Below, in pieces: positions 56,442-64,000 of a stretch of DNA of 64,000 nt. A model generated the notes under the pieces. It did no database searches, was not told the DNA's origin, and saw nothing but the letters and a program-made list of their open reading frames with translations. Position 1 is the stretch's first letter. Every line of letters begins with the position of its first letter. Position numbers and translations under genes: made by a program. The stretch covers positions 22,921,912 through 22,985,911 of the forward strand of contig CM055093.1 of assembly GCA_029204225.1 (NCBI GenBank), read 5' to 3'. This DNA comes from Diphasiastrum complanatum (Eukaryota; Streptophyta; Lycopodiopsida; Lycopodiales; Lycopodiaceae).

Positions 56442-57060
56442 TTCTTCCCCTCTTATTCAAGTTCTGTCCTCATAACTTAAAACTGGAAAATATCCTTCTT
56501 AAGCCTCCTTCTTGTTCCCAGAAATCGTCATCGTCTGTGTATCCCTTCCATCAAACCAGATGCTCGATAACTATACGATTTCTCAATCGTTTAGTTCTTG
56601 TTTCCAAAATCTTTTCAGGTTCAAGTGGAGACACACCTAATGATGTTTCATCCAACAGGTCCAATCGATCTCCAGATCCAAGATACTCTCCTTCACGTAG
56701 ACTCTTCTAGAGATGGCTTACATAAAATACAGTATGCACTTGCGATCCTTCCGGGAGTTCCAATTGGTAAGGTAAGTACTCAATCTTTTTCAAGATCTTA
56801 AACGTCCATCTATATCTAGGGAACAACTTATAATGCATGGGAGTATGCATTACACTCGAATCCTTCTGGATTCTCAAAAAATATCCAATCCCCCACTTGG
56901 AAGTCTCTCGGTAATCTTTCCAGACTTGCATAATGGCGGGTTCCATCCTGGGTACACTAGACATTCTCACGTGCTTGCATATCAAGTAGGAAATCCACTA
57001 CTTTTTGAAACTTGATCGACCGAGTCTCAACCGCAATGGGTGACCTAGGCTCAAATCCAT
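56442..57060 (-). pseudogene. Chromovirus integrase C-terminus and chromodomain
   Basis: Frame 56707-56985 reads VWKDYRETSKWGIGYFLRI, then KLFPRYRWTFKILKKIEYLP and YQLELPEGSQVHTVFYVSHL, the integrase C-terminal domain. After frameshifts the chromodomain follows: LEPEKILETRTKRLRNR, then a stop and WKGYTDDDDFWE, and the element ends GQNLNKRGE just before the LTR. No RT, RNase H or integrase core is left in this copy. Confidence 0.82.
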
Positions 57061-58140
57061 ACATAAGCATAAATGGGCTATAATCGATAGCTGAATGCTT
57101 ACTATAACTCAATCTCTATCAAGGATAACATCCTCTTCGAAGAGATTACTAAAATATGAATACATATCTTAACTAATCTTCTGATCACACGAGTAATCCT
57201 TTTTTTTAAACGATCAAGTATAACTAGAATCTGAACTATGATTCGTCAATCATAATTCATCAGATTCTTGCCCTATACTCAATTAAAGAAGACAACTACC
57301 AATGATTAGAAGAACTTTAAGTTCAGAGTCATCTCTAGTTTAGCAAATACGGCCACCAAAAGCGACCAGTGAACTTTGAATCGTGAATGTTCATAATGTC
57401 ACTTTGGTAATCCATAAAGCCTAACAAGATACTCTAATTACTTGGTCTTTACCCAAATAAACATAGTCGATTTGGTAAGATGGCCAGTCATTACCAAAAT
57501 TTCACTATCTTGTCTATTCATCTGGGGTAATCAATTGTGAACACAATCCTCTCCTATGGATTAGGTACACCGTAGAATCTGAGTTACGATTCACCAATCT
57601 CAACTATGCAGATTCTCGAGACCATACCATATCATAAGAGTACATTATGAGAGTGCATTACAATTCTTAAAAGACACATGAGTTGTTTTTTAAAGTCCTT
57701 TCCATCTAGAAAGTTCCAGACTTTTCCAACTCACACACGGTACCTATATAAGGATTGTAATCCAAAAGATGCCCTTACTTTAGTCATGGCACAAATTGTC
57801 ATTCTAGAGTAAGGGTCCCAATTTAGAATATGTCTAGATCTTTCTCTTAAGTTCTAATCTAGAATAACTTAAGATTTACCAGAATTTCATTACGTGAAGT
57901 TCTAACTTTTGGAAAACAACAACTATCCAACTCTCTTGAGTCTTCCGGGATAGCATTCTATCAATTCCAAATGGAAAAGAATAAGGCCAAAAAGTCTCGT
58001 GTATTCTATGCACACACATCTGTTAAATGAATCCAAAATGACTCATAGACGTTGTGACTTATAAGAAATACATCTTAATCAATAATATCTATAAGTAATA
58101 TTATATTGTTGGATTTCAACAATAACTCAGAAGTAACGCT
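57061..58140. other. Probable chromovirus-derived non-coding DNA
   Basis: No gene is seen. It lies between the chromovirus coding remnant and an LTR-like segment, so it may be the rest of a deleted copy (5' LTR end and leader). Confidence 0.4.
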
Positions 58141-58316
58141 TCTAACTCAGTTAGCTATATCAGATTTAGAACATATTTAAATGTCTAGGTGTGGTACCAA
58201 AACACCACATTTAATCTGATTCTAAATCAATCCTAGGTCGATAAGCAATTCTCAATGAGAAATTACTATAACCCAGCGAGAAATTGTCTTAAACACAATT
58301 CTCATCAATATGCATA
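58141..58316 (-). repeat. Chromovirus LTR fragment
   Basis: Matches 1-115 joined to 10186-10230 and shows the uninterrupted target site (ATTACTATAACCCAGCGAGAAATTG), confirming where the Copia element entered the other LTR copy. Confidence 0.75.
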
Positions 58317-58329
58317 CTCAAGTGCGACA

Positions 58330-58556
58330 ATCAGAGCTGCATAGCTCTATCTCTAAATCCACGTACTCATGCTAGAACTAAACACATAGATGTTCAGTTC
58401 CATTTTCTTAGAGAGAAAGTTCAGAACCAAGATGATGTACTAAGTTACTGTCATACAGAAAGTATGTTGGCTGATATTTTGACAAAGCCATTGTCTAGAG
58501 ATAAACATTCTACCTTAGTAGACATGATAAATCTCAATTGCAATTCAGATTCGTAG
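58330..58556 (+). pseudogene. Copia RNase H C-terminal tail
   Basis: NPRTHARTKHIDVQFHFLRE, YCHTESMLADILTKPLSRDK and NLNCNSDS to TAG: the last third of Copia RNase H, with the ARTKHID and DILTK blocks. The rest of pol is absent. Confidence 0.85.
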
Positions 58557-58564
58557 CAGTTAGC

Positions 58565-58575
58565 TTAAGGGGGAA
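58565..58575 (+). other. Polypurine tract
   Basis: TAAGGGGGAA directly precedes the LTR start TGTTGGAATT. Confidence 0.8.
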
Positions 58576-59854
58576 TGTTGGAATTTAATCTAACTCCTAC
58601 TCATTCCAACAACCCTTCTTCCTTCTCTGATTTTTACTCTCTCAAATGAAACCGCAGAAAATGAACTGTTTTTTAACAGTCTGCATATTTGAACTAATTG
58701 TCGCCATAGTCTGCATTTTTACTCAGGTTTTTCCACACGCAAAAAATCTGACACCCGACATTGTCGCTTCTTTTTACCTTAATTCGCAACAAGTGTTTAG
58801 CGACACTTATTCAAGTTCTTTTTTGGGCCATTTAGGCACTTCTAGAAAAGCAACACTTTTTGCAAAAAATGCAAAAAATGCGACACTACATTTTTCCTCG
58901 TAGTTTTTGACAGGCGACAATTAGGACAAAAAGCGACACTGCATTTTTACATGCAGTTTCTGACAGGCGAAAAAGGCAAAAAATGCGACACTGCATTTTT
59001 CCTCGCAGTTTCTGACAGGCAACAATTAGAGCAAAAAGCGACACTACATTTTAACATGCAGTTTTTGACAGGTGACAAAAGGCAAAAAATCCGACATTGT
59101 AGTTTTACATAGGATACTACATAGGCGACACTCTGCAGAAATACACAGTATTCCATGTAGACTGTCTACGTCTTCACGCTCCAATAACAACTGTCTAATT
59201 AGGCAATTAATCAGCTGTCAAGTTGTAAATGTAAAGCTAGAATAATGTAAGATCTTCCAGTTGCTATAAATGTAAATGAGCGATTGAAGATGTGATTAGT
59301 GTCACAAGTTACCGTAAGTTATCAAACAGATATCAAAAGACCAAAACGGGTCTTACAGTAGCTGACTCCTTAGAGTTAGTGATCATAGAAAGAGAGAGAG
59401 ATATATATTCAGAACATTAGCAATTGTTTTGAATCTGTAAGTAGGATCACGTGCTTATCAACGAGATTGTATTGTGATCTGATCATTGTTACCACAACTT
59501 CTTTATACAGATTCTCTATTGTTCTACATCCCTTTGGATTCTTGTTGAATGATAACTCTCACTCCTCTTACGCAAACACTTTTATCAGATAATTGTATGG
59601 TTGTCTCTGACGCCTAAATTGATTCTACATTCTCGTCATACCAGGTTATCAGTATTAGAGGATTGCATGGCTATCTCATATGCCTAATCGTTTTTCTCGC
59701 AATGTCTCTTTGACGACATTCTAAGACTTCTACACTGATAATCTGATTCAACGAAAAAAAACAGCTCGTAAACTCCATTCTCTAAATGATCCACGATCCT
59801 GCTGTTATCAAAAAATTTTGTTTCATCAGTTGACATCAATCCTAAATGTCAACA
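58576..59854 (+). repeat. Copia LTR, 1.28 kb, flanked by both PPT and PBS
   Basis: It begins TGTTGGAATTT after the purine tract and ends AAATGTCAACA. A PBS follows four bases later, so this one LTR has 3'-LTR context on its left and 5'-LTR context on its right. It contains a hairpin-rich minisatellite (about 58880-59110). Confidence 0.75.
58880..59110 (+). repeat. Minisatellite of GCGACACTGCATTTTT units inside the LTR
   Basis: Four to five units start GCGACACT at about 58880, 58933, 58985 and 59038 (period 51-54). Each holds a CTGCATTTTTxxxTGCAG-type inverted repeat followed by TTTCTGACAGGCGA. Confidence 0.85.
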
Positions 59855-59858
59855 GATG

Positions 59859-59870
59859 TGGTATCAGAGC
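59859..59870 (+). other. Primer binding site after the LTR
   Basis: TGGTATCAGAGC, exact initiator tRNA-Met complement. Confidence 0.85.
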
Positions 59871-59904
59871 TGATAATTCACAATCCATCACATCCCACAA
59901 GTGG

Positions 59905-60330
59905 GTACCAGGTCCCACACTTTTGCCACCAACCTTGCCTTGTACTTGTTGATAGATCCATCTTGGTTTGTCTTCACCTTGAAGACCATTTACATCCAAT
60001 AGCTTTCTTGTCCTTAGGTAACTCCACCAATCTCCATGTTTCATTCTTCATAAGAGCTTGATACTCAAGATCCTTTGCTTGGATCCACTCCTCTTTGTTC
60101 CTTGCTTTATCTACACATATAGGTTCATCAAAAGAGGTTAGAAAATCAAAATAATTTCCAACAACTACTTGCTTACCCTTTTCATCATAAGTGAGCCTTG
60201 AAGACATTTGTCTTTTCCTTGATGTTCTCTTTGGCTTTTGGCTTGATGATGGTCCTTCATTAGGATCCTTTACATCAACATCAAAAATGTTAGATCCATC
60301 CACATCACCATCAATAATGCTTGAAGATAC
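59905..60330 (-). pseudogene. Copia RT start and hinge, truncated
   Basis: Minus-strand frame: KEEWIQAKDLEYQALMKNETW, then PKDKKAIGCKW, and in a shifted frame [16 protein letters not shown]. It breaks off near 59905, next to the plus-strand LTR/PBS. Confidence 0.82.
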
Positions 60331-61175
60331 TTATCGAATGTTCCTCTCATCAAAAATGACATCTCTACCAACAATCACTTTGATAGTAGTAGGAATGTAA
60401 ACCTTGTAGGCTTTACTCACCTCACTATATCCAACAAATATACCTTTCCTTGAAGATGAATCCTCCTTGGTCCTATCATCAAGAGTAATGTTGACAACAT
60501 GTGCATCCAAAAGTTCGAAGAAAGTTGACACTCGGCCTCCTCTTGAATAGCATCTCAAAAGGTGTCCTTCCATCCAAAATAGCACTCGGCCACCTACCAG
60601 AAATTAGCACACAACAATGCTTGATCCGAAAATGGCTTACCAAGATTAGCACTTAACCTCATGGCTTTGGCACTTTCACATAAATTCCTTATCCTCCTCT
60701 CGGCCACTCCATTTTGTTGTGAGGTCCTTGGTGTTGTATACTCCCTCTTGATCCCATGCTCACCACAAAAAGTCTTGAACTTGGTAGAGATGTACTCTCC
60801 ACCATTGTCACTCCTTAAGCACTTGATTCTTGTGGAAAATTGGTTTTTCCTTGCATTCTTGAACTTAACAAGGACATAATACACTTCATCTTTTCTCTTT
60901 AGTAGATAGATCCAACAAAATCTACTAAAAGCATTAATAAAAGTTATATACATCTTAGCTCCACTATTGCTAATTGTAATAATTTCATGAATATTTTTGA
61001 AAATGCTTTGTAGATATAGATGTAGATCTAGTATAAGGTAGTGTATGTGACTTTGACAAAGCACAAGACTCACAAACATGATTGATGCTACTTAAGGAAC
61101 TTGGAAGACCAATCACAACCTTCTTTCTAGCCATTACCTCCAATGACTTGAAGTTGGGGCATCTAAATTCCAGGT
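60331..61175 (-). pseudogene. Copia integrase, degenerate
   Basis: GAG-pre-integrase residues (PNFKSLEVMARKKVVIGLPS and CESCALSKSH at 61080-61175) are followed by TFINAFSRFCWIYLLKRKDE, LRSDNGGEYISTKF (second D), TSQQNGVAERRIRNL (E), and the C-terminal blocks around IFVGYSEVSKAYKVYIP. The first catalytic Asp block lies in a scrambled stretch near 60960-61040. No LTR is seen for this copy. Confidence 0.82.
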
Positions 61176-62270
61176 AATCAAGTGAATTATCTAATAAATT
61201 CCAAGTTGTGATTCACAATTTGCTATTTGTTTTGCGCCCAAATATAACATATTCCAAGTGACATCATCTCATAGGCTTAGGGCCAAAATAGGCAAATGTG
61301 GCAAGCTTAGATCCACAACAAGCAAACCCTAAGGCCTAAGAATAGTTTAGAACCAACCTAGCCCTAGCCCTAGCTCGAGCCCTATGACCATGAGATTGGT
61401 TGACAGGTGAAAGGTGTCATGTGACCAACCCACAGGAAGCGGCAGGCGTTTCAAGACGACTACTACAAGATAATTTTCACGACGCTCTTTTTGTACGTCT
61501 GTGATTGCAGGCCCCGCCATCAGTCCATTTCTCTCTCAAATTACTGCCAGATCCAGCCGCATTCATCCAGATCTGTTATCTGATCTTTTTCTGTGCATTC
61601 TCCTCTTTTGTTTGATGTATCTGAAGCTCTATTTCAGGTTTTATGTGCAGCAAAATAAGCCTGATGGATGCATTTTATTGAGTGGTTTCGACTTTTCAAG
61701 ATACTGACAGGATCCATTTTTTCCGAGAACGCATCTTGCAATTTGATGCAGTTTTTGCTAAAGATAATTCGACTTTTAAGCTTAGTTGTGATAGTCATGT
61801 TGTAACATTATTAGACAGCACAGGGTGGTTCTCATTTCGGTGTTTGGAGTAAGAAAGCTTGGAACACACTATGTCTGGACTACATTGATGTATAGTAATA
61901 TCCAGAATTATAACTATCGCTTTTCAGTAAGTTCGATCCGCATCTAATTTAAATCTAACTGGCTCCAGCATCCCACCTAATCTGTAGACAGTGGAAAGTT
62001 CTGTCGACTTGTTGTCGGATTTGAAGCTTGCATTCCATCCGCTACATTGCTTTGCAGCACTTGCAATAGTTTTCTTGTGTTACAATTTTTTTTCTCGTGT
62101 ACGGCATTTGCATTAGTCATTACTCTTGTTACGGTTTTAGCATCCCCTGCAGTCCCATACAATACAGATGGTCTCTCGCTAGTTAAGTTTTTCTTTCAAT
62201 ACGTTTTTGGAAGATTATCTAGGCCACGGGTTGGTATAGGCGCTTTCTTGGCCATCTGGTTTGAGAAAAG
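61176..62270. other. Upstream region of the DUF662 gene
   Basis: No coding exon is recognised. It probably holds the promoter and 5' UTR of the gene starting at 62271, but I could not identify a TATA box or start site with confidence. Confidence 0.45.
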
Positions 62271-63680
62271 ATGGCTGCTTTAGACTCTTTAGGTTCTCTT
62301 GAGCAGAGTCTTCGTGAGACGCTTCAAAAAGGCACCGCGGATAATGAGAAGCGGCAAAGGGTGGCAGAGATCCAGAAACAGGTTTGGGAGAAAAAACGCC
62401 AATCATCTACAGTCGAAGAGAATGTCGTACGTTCTGCTTCCAATGGTAACTATGCTAGACAAAATACGGACGATGCTAAGGCCACAGAGAAATCCCTGAA
62501 AGCTAAGGAGGAGGAAATAGAGAAGCGTAAATTGGAGGTGAAGGTCAAAGTGCAGGCTCAGCTTACCAGAGTAGAGCATGAAGCACGGCAGTTAGACGAT
62601 CTGCGCAGAGTACGACTCTGGAACGCATTATCGCTATGTCTATTTTTCTCTTTCTTTGATGTTTCTCGCAAGAAGGAAAAGCATATCCTTTCTATGGCGG
62701 GACTTATTTTTGACTTATATTGACCAAACTTTTGTCTCCTCTATCTTATGTCCGCATTTCTGCGGCTACTTGGAGTCGAAATTCTGACCTTAACTAGTGG
62801 AAGGGGAATTTTCACCAACATGCCTCTTGATGGATAACTTCGTGTATGAAATGTCTTTTTCTTGTATTTCTCTTTTGTGCGGCTGATTTCTGACATCTAA
62901 GAAAGAAGAGGAGGTCGTCAACAAAAGCCAGTGTTGGAGGACTATTATGTGTAATAATTGCTTATCATAATTGTGTCTTGTTTGTTTCTTAGAAGAGAAT
63001 TTTCTGCACGGAAAATTAAACTACATTCAGCTCCTGTTGACAATGTTGAATTGAATGCTGGGTCTCGTTGCCAGGAACTAGAAAGCCTTGAGGATCCTAC
63101 CAAGAAGGAAGTTGCTGAAATTAGGAAGAAGATTGAAAGCGTTGACCGAGATCTGAAACCTTTGAAGCAGCAATGCGAGCGAAAGGTAAGCTCTATTTTA
63201 TTGAGAAAAGTATAAGTTACAGCCTGGTTTTATTTACAGCCAAGTGCTTCAATCCAAAACCTCCTTAAAAAATGCAGGAAAAAGAGCTGAAAGATATCAT
63301 GGAAATATATAATGAGAAGACCAAGTTGAAGGCGGAACTTGTAGCAAAGCTAATGGAGGTATGGTTGTGACTAACATGTAGCTGAAAATATTACTTGAAG
63401 AACTATTGGTTGCAAGTAGGTTAGGGACAGTCGGTGCAAAATTAAGTAAGATCGAGATGAAGATATACTCTTTATGTCCATAAAATCAAGGCAGCATGTC
63501 TTGATTCAATTATGTCTTAGAACAATATGGATGCCATATACTCTCGAGGATTTTATTCAGAGATGCAGGTCAAAATGCTCAATGTTTTTGCAGATTGTTA
63601 CTGCTAGCGAGAAGTTGAGGTTAAAGAAGCTGGATGAGCTCAATAGACTTTTGGAGGACATGGGAAAGTCCAACGCATAA
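62271..63680 (+). CDS. DUF662 / RAB6-interacting-golgin-like coiled-coil protein
   Basis: Four exons, 62271-62609, 63075-63185, 63278-63358 and 63594-63680, join in phase 0 with GT/AG introns to give 205 residues without a stop. The N-terminal 60 residues are variable and polar. The conserved core starts at KAKEEEIEKRKLEVKVKVQA and continues ELESLEDPTKKEVAEIRKKI, DRDLKPLKQQCERKEKELKD, NEKTKLKAELVAKLME and SEKLRLKKLDELNRLLE, a long coiled coil. Plant DUF662 proteins share this core; they are annotated by similarity to GORAB, a Golgi coiled-coil partner of RAB6, though the plant function is little known. ATG at 62271 is chosen because it opens the frame and the resulting length fits the family. 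The 339-bp first exon includes the whole variable part. Confidence 0.88.
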
Positions 63681-64000
63681 CTTGTTAAATAACAAGTTAA
63701 GATTCGGGTAAGTTATAAGACAGTTATCGTTTGTACAAATCTGCACTTGCTCAACAGCAAATACTGCATGTATTCCAACAAAGACGATAAGACTATCAGA
63801 ATTGTCAATAATGCTTACATTTGGCTTCAATGCATCAAGTGGAGTTGATCCATAGATTTTTATACTCATGTTTTTCCGTTTCCTCTGGCTAAACTAGTGA
63901 TTGCTTTTGCAAATTTTGCAAGGCTCCTGAACAGAGCTTCAGAATTCAAATTTCAGTCTCGCTCATTTTTTTGCAATGGTTCAAATGTCTGTATTCAGAT
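63681..64000 (+). other. 3' flank of the DUF662 gene
   Basis: Probably 3' UTR, possibly with a further spliced non-coding part. No other gene is seen. Confidence 0.4.

Overview
This window looks like nuclear DNA of a vascular plant. It has plant-type host genes (a pentatricopeptide-repeat protein and a DUF662/RAB6-interacting-golgin-like coiled-coil protein), introns of 2.3 and 6.0 kb filled with repeats, plant Copia, chromovirus and Helitron remains, and a scrap of plastid tRNA-Ser. I cannot place it more finely than that.

Most of the window is mobile DNA nested in layers. From 1 to 10.84 kb, a minus-strand Copia element (116-10180, 458-bp LTRs, TSD TACCC) sits inside a Ty3/gypsy LTR (1-115 plus 10186-10838). 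That Copia element was itself entered by a second minus-strand Copia element (about 2331-6683, LTRs near 260 bp). A decayed plus-strand Copia copy follows (10880-13215). From 13.2 to 17.7 kb I see no gene, only a tandem duplication and a primer-binding-site/LTR trace.

A host PPR-like gene (plus strand) has its last three exons at 17732-17875, 20199-20411 and 26456-26650. Intron 1 holds a solo LTR and a foldback-like element built from GAACCGT motifs. Intron 2 holds two inverted fragments of a leucine-rich-repeat receptor pseudogene and a BED zinc-finger (hAT-like) fragment. From 26.7 to 33.3 kb there are repeats and an LTR trace.

The most unusual part is 33.3-38.9 kb. A minus-strand gene there joins a divergent, CENH3-like histone H3 fold to a basic linker and, across introns with good splice sites, to a Ulp1/C48 SUMO-protease-like domain with visible H, D, Q and C positions. 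It carries stops and a frameshift. Next to it are a motif-dense upstream region (six CACGTG cores and repeated CGCACAAGTGCG near-palindromes), an unrecognised plus-strand gene, and a multi-exon minus-strand protein that looks like an unassigned DDE-type transposase. I suggest these are the remains of one poorly described DNA transposon; this is inference.

From 39.2 to 49.6 kb there is a microsatellite, a telomere-like array, and a decayed minus-strand Helitron (Rep plus PIF1-like helicase). A 5.3-kb LTR element with no recognisable RT or integrase (40934-46211) splits the helicase. An aldo-keto reductase exon pseudogene and a truncated plastid trnS-GCU follow. From 52.6 to 61.2 kb there are more retroelement fragments: Copia gag, a chromovirus 3' end with chromodomain and LTR, a Copia tail-LTR-PBS junction, and a minus-strand Copia IN/RT piece. 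The window ends with an apparently intact four-exon DUF662 gene (62271-63680, 205 aa), the only gene I would call functional from sequence alone.
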